From Aminobacter aminovorans (GTDB lineage Bacteria > Pseudomonadota > Alphaproteobacteria > Rhizobiales > Rhizobiaceae): a stretch of DNA of 23,798 nt. Position 1 is the first letter of the stretch. Every line of letters starts with the position of its first letter. Both the position numbers and the translations under genes were made by a program. Below, one piece after another: positions 16,752-23,798 of the stretch. The notes beneath the pieces were generated by a model. It saw nothing but the letters and a program-made list of their open reading frames with translations. It searched no databases and was not told the DNA's origin. The stretch spans positions 1 to 23,798 of the forward strand of contig NZ_UFSM01000005.1 of the NCBI RefSeq assembly GCF_900445235.1, written 5' to 3'.

Positions 16752-18095
16752 ATGGGTACGGCCTTCGAAGCCAAAATCGATCAGTCAGAGGTGACCGATC
16801 TCAAAGAGTTCGCAAGGGCTCGCAACATCAGATACTTCATGGTCTCGTATACGGACCTGTTCGGCGGCCAGCGCGCCAAGCTGGTACCTGCCCAGGCCAT
16901 TTCGGACATGCAGAAGGACGGAGCCGGCTTTGCCGGCTTCGCGACTTGGCTGGACCTCACGCCAGCGCACCCCGACATGCTTGCCGTGCCGGATCCGCTC
17001 TCGGTCATCCAGCTGCCCTGGCGTCCGGAAGTGGCCTGGCTCGCATCGGACTGCCTGATGGAAGGCAAGGGCGTTGCCCAGGCACCGCGCAACACGCTGA
17101 AGCGCCTTGTCGCCGAAGCCGCCAAGGAAGGCATGCGCGTCAAGACCGGCGTCGAGCCGGAGTTCTTTCTGACGACGCCGGATGGCAACCAGATCGCCGA
17201 CGAGTACGATACGGCTGCAAAATCCTGCTACGATCAGCAAGCCGTGATGCGCCGCTTCGACGTCATCGCCGAAATCTGCGATGCCATGCTCGACCTCGGC
17301 TGGAAGCCCTACCAGAACGACCATGAGGACGCGAACGGCCAGTTCGAGATGAACTGGGAGTATGACGACGTTCTCCAGACCGCCGACAAGCACTCCTTCT
17401 TCAAGTTCATGGTTCGCTCGATCGCCGAAAAGCACGGCCTGCGCGCAACCTTCATGCCGAAGCCGTTCCAGGGTCTGACCGGCTCGGGCTGCCACGCCCA
17501 CATTTCGGTGTGGGATCTTGCCGGCAAGTCCAACGCCTTCGCCGACAAGAACATGGAACTGGGCCTGTCGGAGAAGGGCCGCTACTTCCTCGGCGGCATC
17601 ATGAAGCATGCCTCCGCACTTGCCGCGATCTGCAACCCGACCGTCAACTCCTATAAGCGCATCAACGCACCGCGCACCGTCTCCGGTGCTACCTGGGCGC
17701 CGAACACGGTGACCTGGACCGGCAACAACCGCACCCACATGGTGCGTGTGCCCGGCCCTGGCCGCTTCGAACTGCGTCTGCCCGACGGCGCGGCCAACCC
17801 CTACCTGATGCAGGCGATCATCATCGCCGCCGGCCTCAGCGGCATTCGCTCCAAGGCCGATCCCGGTCCGCGCAGCGACGTCGACATGTACCGCGAGGGC
17901 CACACCGTCACTCACGGTGCCAAGCTGCCGCTCAACCTGCTCGACGCGCTCCGCGCCTATGACGAAGACAGCGAGCTGAAGGCTGCGATGGGCGAGGAGT
18001 TCTCCGCCGCCTACATCAAGCTCAAGCACCAGGAGTGGAACTCCTACGCGTCGCACTTCACCCAGTGGGAACGCGACCACACGCTGGACGTCTGA
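16752..18095 (+). CDS. gmaS: Gamma-glutamylmethylamide synthetase (glutamine synthetase-like)
   Basis: A 447-aa glutamine synthetase-superfamily protein, slightly shorter than a typical GlnA. It has the glutamine synthetase hallmarks EPEFFLTTPDGNQ (about 135-147), NGQFEMNWEYDD, GSGCHAHIS (His248, His250), NPTVNSYKR and RVPGPGRFELRLPDGAANPY (about 330-350). It ligates methylamine to glutamate with ATP to form gamma-glutamylmethylamide, the entry step of the N-methylglutamate pathway. The assignment to GmaS rather than ammonia-specific GlnA rests on its place between mgsC and mgdA, the usual arrangement in methylamine users. A hairpin separates it from mgdA. Confidence 0.93.
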   Translation: MGTAFEAKIDQSEVTDLKEFARARNIRYFMVSYTDLFGGQRAKLVPAQAISDMQKDGAGFAGFATWLDLTPAHPDMLAVPDPLSVIQLPWRPEVAWLASDCLMEGKGVAQAPRNTLKRLVAEAAKEGMRVKTGVEPEFFLTTPDGNQIADEYDTAAKSCYDQQAVMRRFDVIAEICDAMLDLGWKPYQNDHEDANGQFEMNWEYDDVLQTADKHSFFKFMVRSIAEKHGLRATFMPKPFQGLTGSGCHAHISVWDLAGKSNAFADKNMELGLSEKGRYFLGGIMKHASALAAICNPTVNSYKRINAPRTVSGATWAPNTVTWTGNNRTHMVRVPGPGRFELRLPDGAANPYLMQAIIIAAGLSGIRSKADPGPRSDVDMYREGHTVTHGAKLPLNLLDALRAYDEDSELKAAMGEEFSAAYIKLKHQEWNSYASHFTQWERDHTLDV

Positions 18096-18110
18096 GGCAC
18101 CAAAACAGGC

Positions 18111-18141
18111 ACTGCGCCCGGTCATCCAGATCGGGCGCAGT
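18111..18141 (+). terminator. Intra-operon hairpin between gmaS and mgdA
   Basis: A perfect 10-bp stem (ACTGCGCCCG / CGGGCGCAGT) with an 11-nt loop, 15 nt after the gmaS stop. No T-tract follows, so it may be a partial terminator or an RNA-stability element giving more gmaS than mgd message. Confidence 0.5.
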
Positions 18142-18178
18142 CCTCTGATACACCTCACATTTCGCCGGAACACATGCG

Positions 18179-19432
18179 ATGAAATATTCGATCTTCTCAC
18201 TCGCCAAGGCTGCGCTGTCAGGCCACAAGGGCTGGACCCGGGCGTGGCGCGATCCGGCACCCAAAAGCCACTACGACGTGATCATCATCGGCGGTGGCGG
18301 CCATGGACTGGCGACGGCGTATTTCCTCGCCAACGAATACGGCATCCGCAACGTTGCCGTGCTTGAAAAAGGCTGGATCGGCTCCGGCAATGCTGGCCGA
18401 AACACCACCATCATCCGCTCCAACTACGGACTTCCCGGCAATACCGGCTTCTACGAGATGTCGATGAAGCTGTGGGAACGCATGGAGCAGGATCTCAATT
18501 ACAACGCGATGGTTTCCCAGCGCGGCATCATCAATCTGTATCACTCCGATGCCCAGCGCGACGCTTTCGCCCGCCGCGGCAACACCATGCGTATCAACGG
18601 CATCGACGCCGAACTGCTCGACGCGGTGCAGATCCGCAAGGAGTTGCCGTTCCTGAATTATGACAGCCCGCGCTTCCCGATTATGGGCGGCCTGATGCAG
18701 CGCCGCGGCGGCACCGCCCGCCATGACGCGGTCGTCTGGGGCTACGCCCGCGCCGCCGACCAGCGCGGCGTCGACATCATCCAGAACTGCGAAGTCACCG
18801 GCTTCGTGCGCGACCACAATGGCAAGGTCACCGGCGTCGAGACGTCACGCGGCAAGATCAGCGCCGGCAAGGTCGGCATGGCGGTCGCCGGCAATACCTC
18901 GCGCGTTGCCGCGATGGCCGGCATGAAGCTGCCGATCGAAAGCCACGTGCTGCAGGCCTTCGTCTCCGAAGCGATTAAGCCGCTTATCCCAGGTGTCATC
19001 ACCTTCGGCGCCGGCCACTTCTACATCAGCCAGTCCGACAAGGGCGGCCTTGTCTTCGGCGGCGACCTCGACGGTTACAATTCCTACGCCCAGCGCGGCA
19101 ACATGCCGGTGATCGAGGATGTTTGCGAAGGTGGCATGGCGGTCATGCCGATGATCGGCCGCGTCCGCATGCTACGCCAGTGGGGCGGCATCATGGACAT
19201 GTCGATGGACGGCACGCCGATCATCGACAAGACGCCGATCGACGGCCTCTACCTCAATGCCGGCTGGTGTTATGGCGGCTTTAAGGCGACGCCGGCATCG
19301 GGCCTCGTCTTCGCCCACCTCTTGGCGCGCGACGAACCGCACCCGGAAGCCGCCCGCTTCAGGCTCGACCGGTTCCGCCGCGGCGCGATGATCGATGAAA
19401 AGGGCCAGGGCGCCCAACCCAACCTGCACTGA
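18179..19432 (+). CDS. mgdA: N-methylglutamate dehydrogenase subunit A (SoxB-like FAD protein)
   Basis: A 417-aa flavoprotein of the DAO/sarcosine oxidase beta-subunit family. The dinucleotide-binding motif is IIIGGGGHGLATAY (glycines from 38), followed by SGNAGRNTTIIRSNY (69-83). His182 in GGTARHDAVVWGY lies where heterotetrameric sarcosine oxidase carries its covalent FMN. The C-terminal GLYLNAGWCYGGFKATPASG is typical. In the MgdABCD complex this subunit should oxidise the N-methyl group of N-methylglutamate in the cytosol. Gene order B-D-A-G (mgdA-B-C-D) is the same as in soxBDAG operons; linkage to mgs and gmaS separates it from true sarcosine oxidase. The Shine-Dalgarno is weak. Confidence 0.9.
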   Translation: MKYSIFSLAKAALSGHKGWTRAWRDPAPKSHYDVIIIGGGGHGLATAYFLANEYGIRNVAVLEKGWIGSGNAGRNTTIIRSNYGLPGNTGFYEMSMKLWERMEQDLNYNAMVSQRGIINLYHSDAQRDAFARRGNTMRINGIDAELLDAVQIRKELPFLNYDSPRFPIMGGLMQRRGGTARHDAVVWGYARAADQRGVDIIQNCEVTGFVRDHNGKVTGVETSRGKISAGKVGMAVAGNTSRVAAMAGMKLPIESHVLQAFVSEAIKPLIPGVITFGAGHFYISQSDKGGLVFGGDLDGYNSYAQRGNMPVIEDVCEGGMAVMPMIGRVRMLRQWGGIMDMSMDGTPIIDKTPIDGLYLNAGWCYGGFKATPASGLVFAHLLARDEPHPEAARFRLDRFRRGAMIDEKGQGAQPNLH

Positions 19433-19448
19433 AAGCGAGACTGGCGGA

Positions 19449-19757
19449 ATGCGTATTGCATGTCCTTTCTGCGGCGAACGCGAGAACGGCGAGTTCACCT
19501 ATCTCGGCGACGCTTCGCCCAAGCGGCCCAACTTCGCAGTCGATAGCGGCGAAAGCCCCGAGGGCGTCGAGGACGCCTTCTACGACTACGTCTATCTGCG
19601 CGACAACGTCGCCGGCTACATGCGCGAGTACTGGTACCACGGTGGTGGCTGCCGCTCGTGGCTGATCGCCGAGCGCAACACGGTGACGCATGAATTCAGG
19701 TCGGTGACCGCAGCCCCAGGCGTTGGCGCGGCCAAGCCGGTGCAGGCAGGAGAATAA
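19449..19757 (+). CDS. mgdB: N-methylglutamate dehydrogenase subunit B (SoxD-like zinc protein)
   Basis: A 102-aa subunit of the sarcosine oxidase delta family. It opens with MRIACPFCGERENGEFTYLG. Cys5, Cys8, His64 and Cys68 (YWYHGGGCRSW) form the expected zinc site. It is structural in the heterotetramer. The chosen ATG at 19449 places CPFCG at the usual distance from the start; an in-frame ATG at 19395 lies inside mgdA and would add an unrelated leader. mgdC begins 2 bp after its stop. Confidence 0.9.
   Translation: MRIACPFCGERENGEFTYLGDASPKRPNFAVDSGESPEGVEDAFYDYVYLRDNVAGYMREYWYHGGGCRSWLIAERNTVTHEFRSVTAAPGVGAAKPVQAGE
19748..19752 (+). promoter_or_regulatory. Ribosome binding site supporting the long mgdC start
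   Basis: AGGAG lies 7 nt before the ATG at 19760. It supports translation of the extended MgdC N-terminus. Confidence 0.6.
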
Positions 19758-19759
19758 AG

Positions 19760-22700
19760 ATGTCGGGCTATTCCGGATCCGAACCGCTCGGCAGGACGGA
19801 CGCACTGGACGGCACGTCGACCAGCGCGCGCAGTCAGGCAGCTTCGGCCAGCCAGTCGCACCGCCTGCGCAGTGGCGGCCTGATCGACCGTCAGCAGCCT
19901 TTGCAGTTTTCGTTCGATGGCAATGTCATGTCGGGCTTTGCCGGCGACACATTGGCTTCGGCGCTCGTTGCCAATGGCGTCAAGCTGGTCGCACGCTCGT
20001 TCAAGTATCATCGCCCGCGTGGCATCATCACCGCAGGCTCCGAAGAGCCGAGCGCGCTGGTCGAGATGCGCAGCGGCGCCCGCAAGGAGCCGAACACCCG
20101 CGCCACCACGCAGGAGCTCTATGATGGGCTGGTTGCCCAGAGCCAGAACCGCTGGCCGTCGCTGCGCCGCGACTTCATGTCGATCAATCAGCTGGCCGCG
20201 CCGATCTTCGTCGCCGGCTTCTACTACAAGACCTTCATGTGGCCGGCGAAGTTCTGGGAGAAGGTCTACGAGCCGCTGATCCGCCGTGCGGCCGGTCTGG
20301 GCAAGAGCGCCGAGCTGCCCGATCCAGATCACTACGACAAGGCCTGGGCGCATTGTGACGTGCTCGTCATCGGTGGTGGTGCCGCTGGTCTTTCGGCTGC
20401 CTTGGCGGCTGGCCGCGCCGGTTCGCGCGTCATCCTCGTCGAGGAAGACAGCCGCCTCGGTGGGCGCCTTCTCAGCGACGGCGGCGAAATCGACGGCATG
20501 CATGCCGAGGAGTGGGTGCGGCGTACGACCGACGAACTCACAGCACTTCCGAATGTTCGCATCATGGTCCGCACGGCGCTGTTCGGCGTCTATGATGGCG
20601 GCGTCTATGCCGCGCTCGAGCGCGTCAACGACCACGTTCCGGTGCCGGGTCCGCATCAGGTCCGCCAGCGTGTCTGGCGTATCGTCGCCAAGCGTTCGGT
20701 CGTGACGGCAGGTGCTATCGAGCGGCCGATCGTTTTCCCGGGCAATGACCGTCCGGGCGTGATGATGGCGTCCGCCGTGCGTACCTATGTCCATCGCTTC
20801 GCGGCGATGCCGGGCCGCAAGGTCGCGCTGTTCACCAACAATGACGACGGCTGGCGCACGGTCGAGGCGATCCAGCAGGCGGGTGGCGACATATCGGCCG
20901 TGATCGATCCGCGCGGCAAGGTGCCGGCGGAATACCAGGCGCTGGCCGAGCTCTCCGACCTGCGCGTGTTTTCGGGCGGCGTCTCGGACGTCAAGGGCGG
21001 CGTCGATGGCGTGCGCGGTGTCGTCGTCACGGACAACAATGGCCGTACGCAGCAGATCGATGCCGATTGCCTCGCCGTCTCCGGCGGCTGGAACCCGAAT
21101 GTCGGGCTGTCCTGCTTCCATCGTGGGCGGCCTGTCTGGCGTGACGACATCGCCGCCTTCATTCCAGGAGAGTCGCCGAAGGGCATGACCACTGCAGGTG
21201 CCGCCAATGGCGAGTTCTCGCTTGGTGCCTGCCTGCGTGATGGTCATGCTGCGGGTGCCGCAGCTGCTGCCGAATGTGGTGCATCAGGCAATGCTGGCGA
21301 AGCCTCGGAAGCCGGTGACGAGGTCTATGCGATCTCACCGCTCTGGCAGGTCAAGGCCAAGGGCAAGGCTTTCGTCGACTTCCAGCACGACGTCACCGCC
21401 TCAGACGTGACGTTGGCACAGCGCGAAGGCTTCGAGAGCGTCGAGCATCTCAAGCGCTACACCACGCTTGGCATGGCGACCGATCAGGGCAAGACCTCCA
21501 ACATCACCGGTCTCGCCATCATGGCCGAAGCCACCGGCCGTACCATCCCGCAGACCGGCACGACGATCTACCGTCCGCCCTATGCGCCGGTGGCGATCGG
21601 CGCGCTGGCCGGCCATCACCGTGACGAGAACTTCCATGCCTGGCGGCTTACTCCGTCGCATCACTGGGCTGCTGCCCGGGGCGCGGTCTTCGTCGACACC
21701 GGCCTTTGGAAGCGCGCGCAGTGGTATCCGCAGCCTGGCGAAAAGGACTGGCTGGAGTCGGTGACCCGCGAAGTGCTGGCCGTGCGTAACGGCGTCGGCT
21801 TCTGCGACGTCTCCACCCTCGGCAAGGTCGACGTCCGCGGTGCAGACGCCGGCACCTTCCTCGACCGCGTCTATATCAATGCCTTCTCGTCGCTTGCCGT
21901 GGGCAAGGCGCGTTACGGCCTGATGCTGCGCGAAGACGGCATCGTCATGGACGACGGCACGACCTCACGTATCGCCGAAGACCACTATTTCCTGACCACG
22001 ACGACCGCCAAGGCCGGCCCTGTCATGGCGCATCTCGAATTCTGCCGCCAGGTTCTGTGGCCCGAACTCGACGTTCAGCTGTCGTCGGCTTCGGATCAAT
22101 GGGCGCAGTTCTCGATCGCCGGACCCAATACCCGCAAACTGCTCCAGGAACTCGTCGATCCGTCCGAGGACATGTCCAACGAAGGCTTCCCCTTCATGGG
22201 CGCCCGCGAGGTCAAGCTGCGCGGCGGCGTCACCGCTCGCCTGTTCCGTATCTCGTTCTCCGGTGAAATCGCCTTCGAAATCTCTGTCCCGGCCCGTTAT
22301 GGCGCTGCCATGGCGCAAAACCTGATGATTGCCGGCCGTGATCTTGGCGTCACGCCCTATGGCACCGAAGCACTTGGCGTCATGCGCATCGAAAAGGGCC
22401 ACGTTGCCGGTCCAGAGCTCAACGGTACGACGACCGCCGACGATCTCGGCCTCGGCAAGATGATGTCGAAGAAGAAGGACTTCATCGGTCGCGTCATGGC
22501 AGGCCGTGAAGCACTGACGGCACCCGACCGTCAGGTCGTCGTCGGCATCAAGCCGCTCGACCAGAAGCGTCGGCTGCGCTCCGGTGCGCATGTCGTTCCC
22601 AAGGGAGCGATCCCCGGTCCGGAAACCGATCAGGGCTACGTCACCTCGGTCTGCTATTCGCCGATGCTGGAACAGTGGATCGGCCTTGGTCTGGTCGAAC

Positions 22701-22822
22701 GCGGTCGCGAGCGTTTTGGCGAAATCGTGCGCATCCACGACCCGTTGCGCAGCGAAGACTACGAAGCCGAAATCTGCAATCCAGTCTTCTACGATCCAGA
22801 AGGAGCGCGCCAGCGTGGTTGA
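19760..22822 (+). CDS. mgdC: N-methylglutamate dehydrogenase subunit C (SoxA-like)
   Basis: A 1020-aa protein of the sarcosine oxidase alpha family. A Ser/Ala-rich leader (about 1-35) precedes a ferredoxin-like N-terminal domain (about 38-105; FSFDGNVMSGFAGDTLASAL and SFKYHRPRGI). A dinucleotide-binding domain starts near residue 198 (VLVIGGGAAGLSAAL, glycines 205-210). The C-terminal third (about 620-1010) is a glycine cleavage T/aminomethyltransferase fold that binds tetrahydrofolate (FCDVSTLGKVDVRG, YGTEALGVMRIEKGHV). It should pass electrons and capture the methyl-derived C1 unit as methylene-tetrahydrofolate or formaldehyde. The leader is longer than I recall for SoxA proteins, but a good Shine-Dalgarno supports this start. 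The stop overlaps the mgdD start by 8 bp. Confidence 0.92.
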   Translation: MSGYSGSEPLGRTDALDGTSTSARSQAASASQSHRLRSGGLIDRQQPLQFSFDGNVMSGFAGDTLASALVANGVKLVARSFKYHRPRGIITAGSEEPSALVEMRSGARKEPNTRATTQELYDGLVAQSQNRWPSLRRDFMSINQLAAPIFVAGFYYKTFMWPAKFWEKVYEPLIRRAAGLGKSAELPDPDHYDKAWAHCDVLVIGGGAAGLSAALAAGRAGSRVILVEEDSRLGGRLLSDGGEIDGMHAEEWVRRTTDELTALPNVRIMVRTALFGVYDGGVYAALERVNDHVPVPGPHQVRQRVWRIVAKRSVVTAGAIERPIVFPGNDRPGVMMASAVRTYVHRFAAMPGRKVALFTNNDDGWRTVEAIQQAGGDISAVIDPRGKVPAEYQALAELSDLRVFSGGVSDVKGGVDGVRGVVVTDNNGRTQQIDADCLAVSGGWNPNVGLSCFHRGRPVWRDDIAAFIPGESPKGMTTAGAANGEFSLGACLRDGHAAGAAAAAECGASGNAGEASEAGDEVYAISPLWQVKAKGKAFVDFQHDVTASDVTLAQREGFESVEHLKRYTTLGMATDQGKTSNITGLAIMAEATGRTIPQTGTTIYRPPYAPVAIGALAGHHRDENFHAWRLTPSHHWAAARGAVFVDTGLWKRAQWYPQPGEKDWLESVTREVLAVRNGVGFCDVSTLGKVDVRGADAGTFLDRVYINAFSSLAVGKARYGLMLREDGIVMDDGTTSRIAEDHYFLTTTTAKAGPVMAHLEFCRQVLWPELDVQLSSASDQWAQFSIAGPNTRKLLQELVDPSEDMSNEGFPFMGAREVKLRGGVTARLFRISFSGEIAFEISVPARYGAAMAQNLMIAGRDLGVTPYGTEALGVMRIEKGHVAGPELNGTTTADDLGLGKMMSKKKDFIGRVMAGREALTAPDRQVVVGIKPLDQKRRLRSGAHVVPKGAIPGPETDQGYVTSVCYSPMLEQWIGLGLVERGRERFGEIVRIHDPLRSEDYEAEICNPVFYDPEGARQRG
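22799..22805 (+). promoter_or_regulatory. Ribosome binding site that fixes the GTG start of mgdD
   Basis: GAAGGAG lies 9 nt before the GTG at 22815, inside the end of mgdC. No ATG in this frame fits the protein family. Confidence 0.65.
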
Positions 22823-23447
22823 TTATCTCTGGAACACCCAGTCGCCGCTGCAGAAGGCGCTTGTTCCCGGCCGCCATGGCGCAGCCGGTGCACAAGCCGG
22901 CGTGACGCTGAACGAGGTGCGCGACATCGTGCTGGTGCAGGTCATGGCAAGGCGCGGCAAGGCAGCGGAAGCCGCCAAGGCCGCCAAGAAGCTGTTCGGC
23001 ATCGAGGCGCCGGCTACGCCCAAGGCTGTCAGCGGTAAGACGGCGACGCTGATCTGGTCGGGCCCCGATCAGTTCACGGTCATTGCGCCCCGGACCGACG
23101 AGGCGTCGCAGCTTGCGGCCATGGCGCAGGTCTTTGCCGGATCAGCATCTTTGTCCGACCAGTCGGATGGCCGCTGCCTGATCCGGATTTCAGGCCCACG
23201 TGGCCGTGATGCCATTGCCAAGTTCTCGTCGCTCGATCTGCACGACCTGGCCTTTCCGGTCGGCGCTGCGGCAAACACCTCGGTCGACCACACGGCGGTG
23301 AATCTGTGGCGCGATGCAAATGGCGCTGACGGGCACCCCGTTTACAACATGCTGGTATTCACCAGCTTCGCCGACAGCCTTTGGCATACCGTCGTGGATT
23401 CGTCGCTGGAGTATGGCGTCGACGCGGCGAGCGCCCGGGCCGCCTGA
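22815..23447 (+). CDS. mgdD: N-methylglutamate dehydrogenase subunit D (SoxG-like)
   Basis: A 210-aa protein of the sarcosine oxidase gamma family and the fourth subunit of the dehydrogenase. Its start is a GTG at 22815 that overlaps the mgdC stop by 8 bp and has a good Shine-Dalgarno; longer starts run through mgdC coding sequence in another frame. Visible features are GVTLNEVRDIVLVQVMARRG near residue 30, LIWSGPDQFTVIAP near 78 and a C-terminal NMLVFTSFADSLWHTV. The last resembles the SoxG/aminomethyltransferase-like ending. A rho-independent terminator follows 21 bp after the stop and closes the operon. Confidence 0.88.
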   Translation: MVDYLWNTQSPLQKALVPGRHGAAGAQAGVTLNEVRDIVLVQVMARRGKAAEAAKAAKKLFGIEAPATPKAVSGKTATLIWSGPDQFTVIAPRTDEASQLAAMAQVFAGSASLSDQSDGRCLIRISGPRGRDAIAKFSSLDLHDLAFPVGAAANTSVDHTAVNLWRDANGADGHPVYNMLVFTSFADSLWHTVVDSSLEYGVDAASARAA

Positions 23448-23468
23448 TAGAGCGCAGACAGACACCAG

Positions 23469-23496
23469 AAGCCCCGGCTGACAGCGCGGGGCTTTT
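23469..23496 (+). terminator. Rho-independent terminator of the methylamine operon
   Basis: An 8-bp stem (AAGCCCCG / CGGGGCTT) with a 10-nt loop, ending in TTTT. Confidence 0.85.
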
Positions 23497-23555
23497 GACA
23501 TTTTGGATGCTTCGGCAACGGTGCTCTGCATCGTCTTCGTAGGCAAAGTCCAAGC

Positions 23556-23798
23556 ATGCCCGCCGGCATACTCAACCAGATCCCCATTCCCGCCAGCCAT
23601 GACACGATCGTACTCCTGGACTGGATGTCGGATGAGACAGAAGGTGGCCGTAACCTCGTCAGGATAACTCCGGATGGCCAGCCGGTTTGGAAGGCAACTC
23701 CGCCGCAGAATGGGCCGATGGATTGTTTCGTTGCGGTGGAGTGGGAGGGGGCCGTCCTGACCGCCAACACGCGGAACTGCCACCGCGTGACTGTCGAC
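23556..23798 (+). CDS. Hypothetical protein, 5' part only
   Basis: An open frame from the ATG at 23556 runs to the window end without a stop (81 codons). Its codon use is like that of the flanking genes. The translated start contains IPIPASHDTIVLLDWMSDE, then NLVRITPDGQPVWKATPP and DCFVAVEWEGAVLTANT. The alternation of short strands with PDG and W-containing turns suggests a small beta-rich protein, possibly beta-propeller-like. I do not recognise a function. No clear Shine-Dalgarno precedes the ATG, and the gene lies 60 bp after the operon terminator, so it is probably transcribed separately. Confidence 0.5.
   Translation, partial: MPAGILNQIPIPASHDTIVLLDWMSDETEGGRNLVRITPDGQPVWKATPPQNGPMDCFVAVEWEGAVLTANTRNCHRVTVD

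Noticed and set aside
16785..18260. 491-codon open frame on the minus strand opposite gmaS
   Set aside because: It is opposite a clear glutamine synthetase-family gene, and its translation is rich in Arg, Ala, His and Val without any known motif.
19616..21247. 543-codon open frame on the minus strand opposite mgdC
   Set aside because: It is antisense to a well-supported SoxA-like gene. Such long frames are common opposite GC-rich coding DNA; no domain is seen.
18179..23447. Reading the four-gene cluster as sarcosine oxidase (soxBDAG)
   Set aside because: The protein families are the same, but direct linkage to mgsABC and gmaS identifies it as N-methylglutamate dehydrogenase.
1..23798. CRISPR arrays, tRNA or rRNA genes
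   Set aside because: No regularly spaced repeats, tRNA cloverleaf patterns or rRNA sequence were seen.

Overview
The window looks like chromosomal DNA of a high-GC methylotrophic alphaproteobacterium of the order Hyphomicrobiales, most like Aminobacter or Mesorhizobium. That placement is inferred from gene content, codon use and the look of the proteins; no database search was possible. Both ends hold GC-rich one-carbon metabolism genes. The middle, about 3.6-13.6 kb, is a less GC-rich polysaccharide-biosynthesis block whose edges carry decayed mobile-element genes.

Left part (1-3593): the 3' end of a malate-CoA ligase alpha subunit (mtkB), a hydroxypyruvate/glyoxylate reductase (hprA) and a glycerate 2-kinase (gckA). 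hprA and gckA overlap by one base (TGATG). All three are serine-cycle functions. An XRE-type regulator with a C-terminal cupin follows (2853-3593).

Middle (3594-13700): a non-coding stretch with a minus-strand relic of a large serine recombinase (about 3868-4209) and a perfect 17-bp palindrome (4658-4674) lead into the glycan genes. A WbsX-FkbM gene is broken by a one-base frameshift in a G run. A 1439-aa protein follows with WbsX, GT4, GT2 and SAM-methyltransferase domains, then a strong terminator. Next come a zinc-ribbon methyltransferase and a membrane acyltransferase. The block ends in a minus-strand, internally deleted relic of an IS110-family transposase (about 13285-13585).

Right part (13685-23496): a complete N-methylglutamate pathway operon for methylamine use, in the order mgsA-mgsB-mgsC-gmaS-mgdA-mgdB-mgdC-mgdD. 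It has a plausible promoter just before mgsA, a hairpin between gmaS and mgdA, and a rho-independent terminator after mgdD. GmaS makes gamma-glutamylmethylamide from glutamate and methylamine. MgsABC transfers the methylamine to 2-oxoglutarate to give N-methylglutamate. MgdABCD oxidises this back to glutamate and releases the C1 unit to formaldehyde/methylene-tetrahydrofolate. That unit can be assimilated by the serine cycle encoded on the left, so the two flanks fit together and the glycan block looks like a later insertion. A hypothetical gene starts at 23556 and runs off the window.

The most unusual items are the four-domain glycan enzyme, the broken WbsX-FkbM fusion beside it, and the position of this block between a probable methylamine regulator and its operon.
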